A stretch of 64,000 nt of DNA from Tigriopus japonicus. Lineage: Eukaryota > Arthropoda > Copepoda > Harpacticoida > Harpacticidae. The DNA lies in NCBI GenBank assembly GCA_010645155.1, contig CM021318.1:6816059-6880058 (forward strand), read 5' to 3'. The notes under the pieces were generated by a model that was not told the DNA's origin, searched no databases, and saw only the letters and a program-made list of their open reading frames with translations. A program made the position numbers and the translations under genes. This document shows, piece after piece, positions 48,401 through 60,933 of the stretch (within the stretch, counting starts at the first letter, position 1; each line of letters begins with the position of its first letter).

Positions 48401-49796
48401 CTAAACAAAAATAACAACATTTTAGGCATTCTTTTTGTTCAAAAACAAAGACTTTTCTAACAATAAACTTTCAATATTCTTTCTTTAAATTCGATTCACG
48501 ACGTCAAAATAAAGACTTCGGTGCCCACTCTTCCCTCGAAACTAAATATAATCAGCAGTGTGGAATCAATTTTCTACTAGTTCCATTTCTAAATGCGCAA
48601 TTCTTTTTTTTATCTCAACGACTTGAGAAGCATCAAGGCATTTCCTTGAATATCTTCTTGATCAAGGTTGCACAGAGTTTTAGAACCATCGGAAGAGCTC
48701 TGGCAGCTAGCTTTGTCGGTGTGTTCCTTCTTGTTCCACTCACCCTCACGCATATTCCTAATCTTCCATTGCCTGTTTGGCTGCCTGAGAGATTAGGCTC
48801 TCTAATTAAGAGAAGTTTGAAAGCCTCGGCAACTTATAGCATGGAAGAAGGGAATAATTTAGCCCCACAAATAATGTGCAGGCAAAAACAGTGACGACAT
48901 CGGCAACGATGATTTGTTCAGGCTCTTCTTGAGTTTATTTTTTGTAGCACTTCCCCTCCATGACGGCAGGGATAATGGAACCTCTGTTTGGAACGCACGA
49001 GCCTATGCATGCTTTTAGGGCAATGACAACATCGTTCAATCATAAAAGATATGTTTCCTCCAGTTGGACAGATGTCGCCAAATCAGAACGCCAACGTGCT
49101 CAGGCTAACAGGGTGTTCACAAAAGAGCTCCAATGAACTTTGAGAAAGACTAGTAAGCTGGCGCATAATAGTTCTGAAAATGACCACCAGATGGTTATGA
49201 ACAAAGGTAGTGCCGTGATTTTAGCATTTAATTTTTTTTAAACATAATAAGTCATCATTCAAATGGGTATAAAATTTATCGCTAGCTTATAAAACAAGCA
49301 AAATGGCTTGTTCGGCAAGTGAAGACAGTTTGTGAGAATTTGGGAAAACTAAGATGTTCCCATTGTCAAGACCCAGATGATATTGAACTGGTTTTGAATT
49401 ACAAATTTAGATACTTCGATACAGAAAATTGTGCACATTTGTTTTATTTGTTCTTGCATGAAAAAGTACTCAGCAAGAGACCAGATCCATTCTGTTAATA
49501 CAATTTTAAATGACAGTCAGGTGAAAATTTTGTTTCATTCAAGCTCAAACCTATAGTAACTAAAAACAAAATGAAATGAACATCTCGAAATATGAATAAA
49601 ATAACTTTTATATATCATAATATAATAATGACAAATATAATAAATGTGCACATTTTTCTGCATCAAAGTGTCTATATTTGCAATTCAAAACCAATTCAAT
49701 CAATATTCTTGCAAAATGCAGCCTCAAAATGTCAAAATAGAACCTGTTTGATGCAGGTGGAGGGTCTTAAATCTTTTCCATTGTTTTATCAGCAGG

Positions 49797-49969
49797 CAAT
49801 AGAGGATTTTAAACCAAGCTTGAAAAATTCGCCAATAGATGGTAGGGAAGGTTGGGCAAGTAAAGAGAAAAGGCTTGTCACCTTAGTGCTTAGTACTTGC
49901 CCCCTCTTTCACGCCATCTATTAGTTAATTTTTCCAGCTTGGTTTAAAATCCTCTATTGAGTTTTAGAC
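49797..49969. mobile_element. MITE, 173 bp
   Basis: CAATAGAGGATTTTAAACCA at the left and TGGTTTAAAATCCTCTATTG at the right are perfect inverted repeats of 20 bases. They continue with AGC-TGAAAAATT and CCAATAGATGG/CCATCTATTAG. It is non-coding. An inner TA lies close to each end, but a target duplication is not certain. Confidence 0.8.
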
Positions 49970-50804
49970 GAGCTCTCTTGAATTCATTTCTTATTGTTGG
50001 GGTGAAATTCGAATTACAAAACACTTGATCTTGGTTCATATTGTAGAGTTCTCTTGAGTTAAAGTAATCTTTTTTTCAGCCAAAAATTAAAAATGTTCAA
50101 ATTTGCCTACTTGGACTTGCAGGTGATTATTCTTTCTTGAAATTCTCATTAGAGATCAGATGAGCAACTGAGTCAACCTGTATTCGACTACTGTGCTCAC
50201 TTTGTTCCTCCTTTATGTCTGTAAAACCCGAAACACGGTTGATGATTCCCGTGTTCTTCACTTCTGAAAGATCTTGCCGTGCAAGAAAAAATGGCTTTTA
50301 TTTTGTCAAAGTCTTTTTGATTTGCCTTCGTTCTGTGATGGGCCCCGATTAAAACTTTGGAGGGAACATCCCTGATAAAGCCTTAAATCTTGGAAAGAAG
50401 TTGTAGTTGGATACATTTGCCTACTCCAAGGACTTCTCAGCTCCTTTTCTTTATGCACAAATAAAAGAGCGAATTATGTAAATGGGTTTGTTTACGCTCA
50501 GAAATTTCCCTCCTTCTTCTCCTCATTCAAGTTAGAATTGCCAAAGCCATCCAACCAACCAACCAACATGGTAGGGGTGGTGAAGCAACCATTCAAAGCA
50601 CTCAAGGGAAGGTGCGTCAGCCAATGGCCTTCAAGGACAGATCCATTCAACATGGGACTTGACAAATTCTTTCATCTGGAACCGCTCTAGAGTCGTCAAT
50701 TACACCCACCACATACGCCCACGACCAAGGAACAACACAAATCTAAATTTAGCCCGCAAAAAAACCCTCTCTAGCAACTAAAACGGGATCAAGTGTTTAG
50801 AGCA

Positions 50805-51412
50805 TAGGTGGGCATGACAGTTTTTCAATGTTATGCTTGAAGCGGAAGCTGGATATATGAAGTGTCTGTCAGCGGTAGCCTTATCTTTTTACATTGAGAG
50901 TTATTATTATACTAAGGGACTCTAATAATGAGATATTACTTAAACAGTCAATGATGCATATAAGAATAATATCGGTAAACAACAAAAATATCCTATATCG
51001 AAAATTCTAAATAGCAGGTCAGCGGGATAAGTATTCCTACACCATGAGATTTTTAAAAATTTAACATTTTTAAATCGAATATATCATAAATCTGGTTCAG
51101 AATGTATTTTTAATTAAAAGCATTATTATTCTTACATTGGGAGTTTTTTAGAACATTATGTGGTATAATCTATTTGTTGGTCAGTGGCAAGAGTATTCTT
51201 TTTCAAGCTTTTTTCTGAAGTGTAGTGTTTAGCTGAACTTTTATCCATTAAGTGTTACTTTGTTAAAAAATAAAAAGTTTGGCTATTGTTCATATTCGAG
51301 TCATTAAAAAGTTAGGATAAGTTACTTGAAGTTCAACTGACCTTTAGATGGAAAAGTAATGATATTATGGCTTAACAAAGTCAACGTTTTTTTGCCAACG
51401 CCCATCCCTGTT
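50805..51412. mobile_element. Possible hAT-like element remnant
   Basis: CATAGGTGGGCATGACAG at the left and CAACGCCCATCCCTG at the right form an imperfect inverted repeat (about 11 of 15). The flanks GTTTAGAG and GTTTATGC are only partly alike, so the duplication is not secure. The interior is AT-rich and has no frame. Confidence 0.35.
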
Positions 51413-51735
51413 TATGCCTTGGCTCTAGTTTTAGCTTCGACCAAGCCACAGAAAACTAACACATAATTAAAATGAATCACTTCTTGTTAGTCGCAAATGA
51501 GACCTAATTATCACTTACCAATTGACCAAGTCCCTCTTCAACCCCATTAGCCTCCAAGTCCCATGATAAATTGGAATCTCAACGGTTCACGCTAATGGTT
51601 AAATAGAAAAGTTTCTCCACAGATCAACGAGGAAATCCCTTGCCAAGTTGAGGTTAATGGCATCATTTCTTCTTCCAAGACCCATTAACAAGGCTTAGAT
51701 GACGACCCTAACTGTTCAACCCGTCTTGATTTCAG

Positions 51736-51916
51736 ATGCACAGCCTTTTCGTATCTTGAAAACGATCCCGATCTCTCGTTTTTCGCGGTCTACGATGGAC
51801 ATGGTGGAACAGGGGTCGCCAACTATCTCAAGGATCATCTTCATGAGTTTGTTTTGGACCAAGTTGAATACAAAGAGGGAAACATGGAAGAGGCCATTCT
51901 CAAAGCCTTTCTTCAG
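51736..51916 (+). CDS. PP2C/PPM Ser/Thr phosphatase, exon 2
   Basis: Residues 112-171. The acceptor TTGATTTCAG at 51726-51735 gives Arg111 from AG plus A and continues CTAFSYLEND into FFAVYDGHGG. Asp131 and Gly132 of this block are predicted metal ligands. A further AG at 51697-51698 keeps the same frame but leaves exon 1 out of phase, so 51736 is preferred. NYLKDHLHEFV and a helix ending ILKAFLQ follow, as in the family. Phase 0 donor CAG|GTAAGG. Confidence 0.92.
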
Positions 51917-51968
51917 GTAAGGCCATTTGATTTATTCCATTAAACAGTTAAATGGGCCGCTTTTGCGT

Positions 51969-52530
51969 TAGTGATGGACAGAAAAAGCTTTGCGATTTGG
52001 GCCGGAATGCTATAACCGAAAGTAGACACTAAAAAATGAAAAATGAGAGAATTTAAAAATCTGGAAACAGCGGAGTTTTCACTCTCTTCAACAGAATCAA
52101 GTGCCTTGTTATATCCCTTAAAAGCTGAAGTTATGTTCGTGATTAATCGGGAAAGAGCCCTTTTCCGAAACCGAAAGTGAGTGACCCAATAACGCGAGGA
52201 ATTTCTTTTTCGAATTATTTTTCATAATATGTCATAAACAAGGGCAAATAGTGAATTCAAATATTTTTTGAAAAAAATGCACAAAAAAGTTTTTGGGACT
52301 AATATACCTAACATATCTCCCAAATTCCATTTATTACAATAAAAAATATATATTTTTTTCGGTAGCAAACCAAAAGCAAAATCGGCATCGAAGTTTTAAG
52401 TGAAATTTCAAATTTTGTTTATCGCCAAATTCTGTTTCATGAATGTTTTTATTTAGCCAATTTTGGGGTTACTAAAGCCCTTTCGGCCGAAAATTTTTGT
52501 TTGTTAAAGGACACCTTCCGTCCATCACTA
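51969..52530. mobile_element. hAT-like element, 562 bp
   Basis: It starts TAGTGATGGACAGAAA and ends CTTCCGTCCATCACTA, an inverted repeat of 16 bases with mismatches. It is flanked by TTTTGCGT (51961-51968) and TTTTGCAC (52531-52538), an 8-bp duplication with two differences. The interior is rich in CCGAAA/TTTCGG, like the fragments at 13669-13905. No transposase is seen. The diverged duplication suggests an older insertion. Confidence 0.75.
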
Positions 52531-53627
52531 TTTTGCACAATCCTTTAGAGTTGCTTATCGTGTAAGACGTCAAATCCGTTTGTTTCATTACTTTTTTTCT
52601 CTTTCGGAGGCCTATCGTAATTAGATCAAGATTTGAGTGGGCCTGAAACGCATATGGACAAGGCCACATGTTATTAATATCCAGACTCGGATGTCACATG
52701 AAGAATTCCTTGTCATTGTATCGGATTCGAGATTGTGCGAGTTTTCCTCTCGTGATCCAAAGATCCAGATTTGTACATCGATTCCATTAGAGCGCGAAGG
52801 CCCCCTCGTCTTGTTCATTCATCCTTTGTGCCTTTGTCGGTAGAAATAATCCCATTACCTTCAGCCTTAGACCCGAAACAGAACGGACGAAAGAAAGAAT
52901 GATGGAACGAACACAGAGTTTTGTAGAGACGACATACTGCACCAGTCTCACTTTTGCAGTAGATTGCTCTGTTTCAATATGCCCACTAAGCAAAGCGATT
53001 TTTCTTGGGGTGCTTTTACACGACACATTTTAAATCACAAGGTAAATTATGACATCATAGATGTACAATTGTGCAACCTCTTGCGTGCACCTCCTTTCTA
53101 GCCAATTGGAAATTTGTTTCTGTGACCTCAAAATGTCTTGATCTGTACTGTAAAACATGCAGTGTTTTTCAACCATAATTACTATGCCTACATTGACCAT
53201 GTAGAAAAAAGGAGCTGGAAGTGCATAAGAAAAGAAAAAACTTTGAATAAACTAGAAATTGAGTGCATTGACTTTGCAAATTTCTTATCATGTTAAATTT
53301 CTTGAGAGTCACTAACATGCTTATTCGTGAAATTAATATTTAGAAGTCATTCCATGTTGTACAACAACTGAAACTTGGACACACTAGGACGAAAATCTTC
53401 GGATTTTTTTGGTTCTTTTCAAGCAACCTGTCTTCAGCTATTGGCGAAAATTGTCTTCCAAAATACAGAGCATCTCAAATCTGTGAATATCTGTGGGAAC
53501 CAATGGTGTTCTTACTACTGTTCCCATAACCACACTGTACGTACGTCCTTGTGTGTTTGTGAGTTCCATTGGTTCCATTCTCGGTAGACTGCCTACATAC
53601 ACACTTGTCTAGGACTAAACTTGATGA

Positions 53628-53933
53628 ATCCTGTTCGACCATTTCCTCTCAAGACAATTATTCGTGGTTCTTTGTCTTAGTCTTGCGACAAGCGAGTTCG
53701 AGGAAGTTCCACTCAACCAGATCCAATCGACCATCGACCCTTGACCATCCAAACGCAACCTGAATATCCTGATATCCACCTTCATGGATTCGTTGGTTGA
53801 GGATGGAGTCACTGACAAACACTTTCTATTCAGTGACCCCCAAAATGGCCCTAGAATAAGCGATTGCCGTGATCCGAAATACACCCGATTCTGCTCCAAC
53901 GTGATCGGGGAATTTGAATTCGTTTTGAGATGA
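53628..53933 (+). pseudogene. Secreted-protein-like frame with in-frame TGA
   Basis: In one frame a hydrophobic signal-like stretch (RQLFVVLCLSLATS, then EFEEVPLNQIQ) runs to a TGA at 53742-53744. The same frame then continues open to TGA at 53931-53933, including MDSLVEDG, HFLFSDPQNGPR and DCRDPKYTRFCSN. Codon choice on both sides of the stop looks coding and unlike the flanks. No ATG precedes the hydrophobic part in frame, though TTTCCTCTCAAG at about 53645-53656 could be an acceptor. It could be a decayed gene, a small intron that I misjudge, or chance. I do not recognise the family. Confidence 0.3.
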
Positions 53934-54025
53934 AGAAAAAATAATGATGGAACGAAACGGCTCAAAACCGAAAAGAATTTTCAAATTTTAAAATAATTAT
54001 CACATGTTCAAGGATTGCCTAGACC

Positions 54026-54187
54026 AAGGATAGCTCAAGCCAGGATTACTTTCCAAATACACACTGGGTCCGATGAGTACAATGAAAATTAAACGGAACA
54101 ATACATTTGTTGCAAAAACCTCACATTTTAGTACAATGATCGGACCCAGTGTGTATTTTTGAAATTCGTCCTGACGCACAGTGGTCC
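54026..54187. mobile_element. Small inverted-repeat insert with 11-bp direct repeats
   Basis: The direct repeat TTGCCTAGACC flanks the segment at 54015-54025 and 54188-54198. Inside, AAATACACACTGGGTCCGAT and its perfect complement (ending near 54164) form a hairpin around an AT-rich loop. A GTCGGACCCAAGGTATATTT-like fragment with GAAATTCG recurs at about 57005, so the sequence is dispersed. The length of the duplication is unusual for a MITE, and the type is unknown. Confidence 0.5.
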
Positions 54188-55344
54188 TTGCCTAGACCTA
54201 CCAAAACGAATTTGTGATTGAGGCTAAGTATTGTGTAAACAACACACCAAAACCTAATATTTGTTGTTTTGTTGTCAAAAGGGATCTCATCACTTTCAAC
54301 GTTATTAAAAATCCGCAAGCAATATTTAAAAATGTTTCTCAAGGAGTTTCACAGGAATTCAATTTTAATACAGACAATAAATGTTTTTGCTTGTGCAAAT
54401 AGTTAAGTCTTTCAGTTAGAGTTTTTTTTGCAAAATCACCAATCCAACAAAAGCAGTTTTCTGTTGTCGAGGTCAATTTCAAGTCTCCTCATAGATTCCA
54501 GAGGTTTGATCGAAATTTTGACCCAAAAGTTATTTCGATCCATCACTAGTTTTATTGCAATCTTCAAAAACCCGCAAGTGGAATTACGATTGAAATCAAA
54601 CTTTTTTCCCCTAAAATATCTTACGGAGATGCACGGGTTGAAGGATAAACTTTTGGGGATTTTAAATTCCATCAACGGGATTGATGGTTGTCTAGACAAC
54701 GTAAAAGATCTTTTTTACCAATGGCGTTTGGAAAAAACATCCTTTCAATTCGTGCCAAATCAATTGATTGATCTATGGCTTCGAAACTTTTCTCCATTTA
54801 TCTACTCCAAAAAGAGCCTTACGCAAAACGCTTGATTGCAACGTGGAATCTTGTTCGAAATTGCAATGCTTACTCGTAGTTTGTTGCTTCAATCATTTTT
54901 AACGGAAATGTGTGGGATGAATTGAAGTTATTCCCTCAGGAGCAGCTTTGATCTTATTACAAGCTGAACAAGAACAACATTTGGACCGGTTACGGGTAAT
55001 CTAATTCAGTTTTGGATTCATAATCAAAATAGATCTGATGTTTTCAAAACCGGCCACGATACGAGTTTTGAATTATAGATGACGGGAAAAACACTTTTGT
55101 CAACTACGTGTTGTGATTTAAAAACAATTAGTCGTAGATCGAGGTGAATAACAACTTGAGAGAGAAGTAACATATTTTTAGGCTGTTCATTCTGAAATTT
55201 TAGTAGTGTTCTGTTTCAAATTTAAAAATCTCACAAAACCGTTTGGACCTCTTTAGGGTTCTGGTTTCGATCTATCCCTACTCGAGTTTGAGATTTGCCA
55301 GGAAAATTCAGAGTATGCTTACTCTTTGCAAGCACCTTATTGTG

Positions 55345-55890
55345 GTTTGAACTTAGATCATTTATTAATCAATAGATAGCAAGGGTGCAAGCTTTGGTCA
55401 GGCTGATTTGCCAAGCGGGGCCGAATGCGTTGAATTTACGAGGAAAATGTCGCCTTCACAACTGTTGAGCGGACAGTTAGTGTGACCAAACATGCGAATC
55501 AAGACCAAGTTTTTAAACTTGTTCTTGAAGCCCCAAGTTATTTTTGTCCATATATGTATTGGATTGACCCTACATAACACAAAAGCTTAAATTTGTGTTC
55601 TTCCTACTATCGACTTATTCAATGTATAGGCAAAAAAGTTCCTAGTTGTAGTATTCAAATCCAAGGCATGGTCACCTAGTGACGTCTTTGGTTCTTTCAA
55701 GAAAGTGACCATCAGCAAAAGCAAAAAATGACCAAAAAAATGACTCAATTCCACCTTTGGCTCATTGATTACATGGTTTTCATTTGACTGGTCACACATT
55801 TCAAATGTTCCCGCACTTTTGTCCTCTCAACAGTTGGCGACCGGAGACACATTTTTAGGCTGACACTCCCTCTAGTATTAATAGAACTCA
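55345..55890 (-). repeat. 540-bp dispersed repeat, copy 2
   Basis: Inverse copy of 22438-22980. GCGACCGGAGACACATTTTT, GTCACTAGGTGACC (reversed) and GTGTGACCAAACATGC are shared landmarks. Similarity is high but with scattered substitutions and short indels. It lies in PP2C intron 2, about 33 kb from copy 1. Confidence 0.65.
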
Positions 55891-58688
55891 ATGGGTTTCA
55901 ACTACTTTACACCAATAATCAGTGGTCTGTTTCAAGTTGTCTCGAACTTAATCCCGCTGTTTTTTGTTAAAGAGTATTGCCATGAAAAGCATCAAAATTA
56001 AGTAGATTGGAAGATAAAATTAAGCCCAAAAAAAGTGATTTTCCTAGGACCAGACTCCATTAAGATACGTATCATAATTTGGATTGGAATAAAACCCAAA
56101 CGCGGAGCAAATAAAAGACAAGGCAACGCACATCTTTCGATCAAAATATACAAACATACCGCAAAGGATGAGTAGATATCCAAAATTCATCTCAAAGTAA
56201 GTATTTCTATAAGAGGAAACCCAATCGATTATCGGAATTGAAAATAGTGGCTCTGATCCAAAAGCTCCGTGTCTGTCCATTCTTCCATTTTTCTTAGTTT
56301 AAGGCTACACCATTGTTGAACCATTCTCAAACTGTAATCTTAGACAACAAAATAGGCTCCAGTTTCTCGACCAAATATATCTTCCCAAAGTCCAACCAAA
56401 ATTCACTGTAGCTATATTTTCCTCTTTGTATGAGTTTAAAGGATATTTACTGGACACTTTGATCCAGTTCAGCACACCATAATGCACTTATTTACTTAAC
56501 AACAAAACGACAAAATGGGATCGTTGAAGCGGCCAAACCATGAACTTTTTTTGTGGGGGAGTAAGCAATGCATTTCCACCTGCTCGAAGCTCACGATTCA
56601 ATCTGTTGTTAGTACAAAAGGGTATCTAAAGGAATTCAGCCTCAGAACGAAGTACAAACCAAAGAGCCAACGATTCAACGCGCAATACTGTAGGTGAAAT
56701 CAAATTTTCTCTTTTTATGAAACAATGAAATGTCCAGCAAAGAATTCAATTTTGTTTTCCTTTTCCAAATCTATGTTAAAGACTTCCTTAAGTGCAATAA
56801 AATTCATTATTTATTGCTGCAACCTCATAGTTTTGATTCTCACTATACAAGCCTAACGCGACTACAAACAACAACAAACAACAAAAAAACAAGACTAACG
56901 CCATGACCACTTTTAGAATGCGGTTTAGGTCCAATATGTACAATGGCAAATGGACAGAACAACATTTATGCCTCAAATATCTCATGTGTTAATTGGTGTA
57001 AATGTCGGACCCAAGGTATATTTTTGAAATTCGCTCATGATATAATGCTACATGCAGTTTACTATTGGCCCCTAGGGCCATCTGGAGTTTTCGCGGAGCA
57101 AAGGTTGCGTGAAAAGGTTCTGATATTTCCGAAGAAATTATCATGGAATGCCCAAATATCTGTGCTATGTCTAACTAAATCGTACTTATTGACTCGAAAT
57201 AATTGAACTAATTGATCAAGAGTGTTTTCGATTATTGGTACCAAATTGACCGGATTCCAGGTTATTTTTAAATTAGCGTCAACCTCAAAATCATCACTCT
57301 ACAAAAAGAAAGGAAAACCCTTAACCCCTGTTAACTTCTTTGTCAATGCAAATTTAAAAAGTTTAGCTGATTTATGCTCAAGATTTTGGTTGGGTTAGTT
57401 GGACTTTATTGGGTTAGACAAAAATTCATCGAATTGACTAACTTAGATTGCCATAGAATAGAGCTACCCAACCTTGGATATCTAAATTTAGCTTGTCAAG
57501 GGCGGAAGATGGCCGCAAAAGTGCCACTATCGTCAAATAGTGTTCAAAGGCTTGTTCAATTTCTTTGGGAAATCTGGGACTAGAAATGGTGGTTTGTACT
57601 CCATTTTGCATGTCCAGTCGTCTCATTTCCGGTGCTTTTTTACGCAGTAAAGTAGTTAAGAAGGTTGATGACTGATCTGGAAGGTCTTTGGGCATATCTA
57701 AACGTTTTTCCTGGTGCAAGCCTCTTTGAAGAGATTAAGGCCAATTTTCAAAGGCTCCGAAGGAAACCCTGTTTCCGAGAGGTTCCCTCACTATCTTAGC
57801 AAGTTTCTATGGAGCTCTGAATCTATGGACTTGCTGAATGAGAATTTATTAAATCGGATAGATCGGAAGATTATTGAAGCCCTTTTCTGGGCCCCTCCTT
57901 GGAACAAAATGACCATTGAGAAAGTTTTCTCATTCGAGTGATCTCTTGAACCTCGTTCAAAAAGAAAAGTCTTCGTTCTTTCTTAAATATCATCTTTCAA
58001 TTTGAAGAAAAAATGAAACCACGGTCACTGGTTCCGACTTGAAATCCCGCTTCGAAGACAAAAAAGTCTCAAAAATGGTATGACTTTCAAAAACTTTGGA
58101 AAAGGACGGATGTCGAGAAGTGGATAGAAAAGGCCAAATATAAATAGGGTCTCATTTACGAACAACCTTGAATGTTGGAGTGTATTCATGGGTGGGATCT
58201 CAATTCAGATAACATTTATTAAACCTCACATTTTAGAGCAATGAATTCTTCAAGGGTTCTGGCCAATGCGCCATCTCCTATTTTATCAGTGTTTCTTGAA
58301 GTTATCTCAACCTTACACCGAGAAAGTGAAGGAAAATGAGATTCTTAGCCTATCAAATGAGATCAAGAGCAGGCACTCCAAACATCAGTGTTGCCATTGA
58401 GCGCCGTTTGTAGGGGACCCTTCAAACTCAAGGGCCACTAGGCTTTCACATTGGCTCGTATCTCGCCTCTTGATCATTCTAGCAACACTGGTGTGTCTGG
58501 GAAAGTGGAAGATCAAGTTAATTGAATCAAAAATCGAGAGAGCCCAAAATGGAAAAGGAAAAATGGAATAGTCCAAGAAATATTAAAGCAACGTGACGCC
58601 ACGTTGATGTGTTAGGGTAACCAGTAAAATTCCTGGTCAATGAGGATTGTGATTCTTCACTAGGAATGTATCAATTGAGGTGTTGATT

Positions 58689-58900
58689 AGACTTCTAACT
58701 TTGATTTTCACTTCGAGTTCTGCCTTTTAAAAGTTGTGCACTGAAGAGAGCATAACATGAACGAGTTCGCCCCTTTTGTGATAAACATGTTCTGAAAAGA
58801 GGCCTAACTCGTTCATTATTAACGGGATTTGAAAAAGGCACAACGTTTGAGAGCTTAAAATTTAAATATGAATTCGTGATAACATAGACATTTTCACGTA
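58689..58900. repeat. Partial foldback-family copy
   Basis: TGCACTGAAGAGAGCATAAC, GAACGAGTTCGCCCCTTTTG and CTGAAAAGAGGCCTAACTCG match the central part of copy 3 (about 47670-47765). The terminal repeats are missing. Confidence 0.5.
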
Positions 58901-60188
58901 AAAAAAAGTCTTGTGTTTGCACGAGGCTGTCTTTTAGCACTTGATATCTGAAGATTGTGAGATATTAAACAAATCATTCCGACTTGCTTCACCAGATTGA
59001 GCACTAAGAAAAACATGTTTTCTTCAAAAACCATCAAAGTTGGATACAAGAATGTAAGAGTAACTCTCGATACAAAAGTAATGTTGTTGTTGGTGTCTGA
59101 CATCTTTATGTGAAACCTTGACTTTTATGTTCAATTTAAAATGCTCCAAAATTCCGTGGATGTACGACTGATTGTCTACAAACAATATTTGTGAACCGAT
59201 TTGGTCCAACCCTAATCTGCAACCAAAAACTCCAAGCTTACACAGCCCTAGTTTTTTTTTTTCAAACTTGCGCTTCCCATATAGTACTGATAGAACTTGT
59301 ATCTAGATGATTCATCTCTGTAGTTTGGTTTGCCAAGCCGTTTGGGTGTTCCAAATGGACCACTGAAGGTTCTTTTTTTCCCCTCCCTTGATACAAGAAT
59401 AGAGGTTCTGGTTGACGGATGATACCAGACCTCTTAAGAATGAGCGAGGTTTTTGGGTGAAAATTTTGGGCCGGCACAAGTTTTCCTTTGTCTTTTGGTA
59501 GGGATGGGTATAACTTGAGAATAACGTACTCTTTGTAGAAGTTCTGTCTGTTGTTCACAGCAGGTTGGATAGCTATTTATTAGCTATGGAACAGACACAC
59601 CAAGCTGAGTCAAGGCCATTCATTGGGACCAATAGGATAAATTTTATGGAGAGAGCTTCTGAATTGCTAAGAGAAAAACAAGGGAAAGTGCGCCATTCCA
59701 AATTATTTTGCCACGGCTGTAAATTGGCCAGGATTGTGTAAATCCTTGGTGGTTGTCCTGACATCTTTCACCACATTGACCGATAAAAAAAATTAAAAAG
59801 TCTTGAAAATGCAACAACTTGTATCGTCGCAAAAATAGTCCCCCCCACCACCACCACCACCAAAAAAATAGACCACCAAGTTCTTCAACAAAAGACCTTA
59901 TATTTCATTGTTTTCAATGAGATAAGGGGAGCTTTCAAATATATTTTTAAACTGTGCAAATGGTGGAAATGGTGAATCAAATTCCCAATTTATTTCCCAA
60001 AATTGCCAAAGGAAGCCTTTGAATCAAAGTTGTCTCATATAATTTCTGTTGAGGAGAAATAGAATATATTGCCTGCATCGAATTGCTTGCTTGCTTGATC
60101 ATAATTTTTGTGTGTTCACAATTTAAAGACAAACCAGGGCTTGCTTTATTACAGCTAAAAAAATGTTTTTCATTTCATCTTAATCCCA

Positions 60189-60933
60189 CACGGTGTTCCG
60201 AATGGCTTTTTAGGTTTGAATCAAAATACCAATTAAAGAAAAAAAAAGGTATTTAAAATACATTTTCCAACAAAAAACTTTTGCAGTATCAAAGACACCC
60301 AAAGTTGGGTAATAATTTAAAGTTTTGAAGAAATCGGTTGATGTTTCAAGTTTCGATTTTAGTCCATTTTGAACATGGTCCTTCTAGAAATCGTAATTTT
60401 GGATATGACTCTGTTAGACATTTTTATTTGTAATTTTGGCACAACACATCATAGCGTACCCTAAATTGTTATGAAAATAACTTTCCAAAAATCTTATTGA
60501 AGTGCATTTTAAGTGATATTTTTTCATATTTTGAGCTATTTTGACATGAGTTCCAAAACTGAAAAAAAAACATTTATTTTTGCAATATTGAAAAGCTATG
60601 TGAAATCTTTGAGAATTTGTTTCTTCATATAACTGTAGCGTTTTTCGGCTTTTTGGGGTCAAAAATGGACCATTCAAAGTCAAATAACTCAGTTACTGCT
60701 GAATGAATTTTTATTCAATTTGATTTCATTAGGTAACTAAATGGTCTCTAAATATGGATTAAATAGTTTGTTAAAAAATGTTATATTTAATAGGTTTTTA
60801 GGTAGATAACTTTTTCCCTGGACCTAATCTTGTATAATACAATAAAAGTAAAGCTGTTCCCCATTGAATTGTGGGTCCAAAAAGTCCCATGGTGTCTTTG
60901 GGTATTTTGATTCAAACCATGCGGAACACCGTG
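60189..60933. mobile_element. Element with CACGGTGTTCCG ends, 745 bp
   Basis: CACGGTGTTCCGAATGG at the left and its inverse CCATGCGGAACACCGTG at the right, followed inwards by GGTTTGAATCAAAATACC and its complement, make an inverted repeat of about 38 bp. The flanks are CCCA on both sides (60185-60188 and 60934-60937). CAC-starting ends with a 4-bp duplication suggest a Chapaev/CACTA-type (CMC) element. CACGGTG also resembles Transib ends, but a 5-bp duplication is not present. No transposase motif is seen. Confidence 0.65.

Larger units (their letters stand above)
45731..51735 (+). other. PP2C intron 1 (6.0 kb)
   Basis: GT-AG intron (GTAAGG to TTGATTTCAG). It contains a foldback element (47498-47950), two palindromic MITE copies (47330-47460, 47977-48180), a SINE-like tail (about 48340-48400), a MITE at 49797-49969 and a possible element at 50805-51412. 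Open frames inside (for example 45937-46251, 48646-48894, 49592-49924) show no recognisable protein. Confidence 0.8.

Noticed and set aside
51697..51735. Earlier acceptor for PP2C exon 2 (start 51699)
   Set aside because: It leaves the exon 1 junction out of phase; 51736 has a pyrimidine-rich acceptor and restores Arg111.
53742..53744. Selenocysteine codon
   Set aside because: No selenoprotein family match and no SECIS-like structure identified; decay or a missed intron is simpler.
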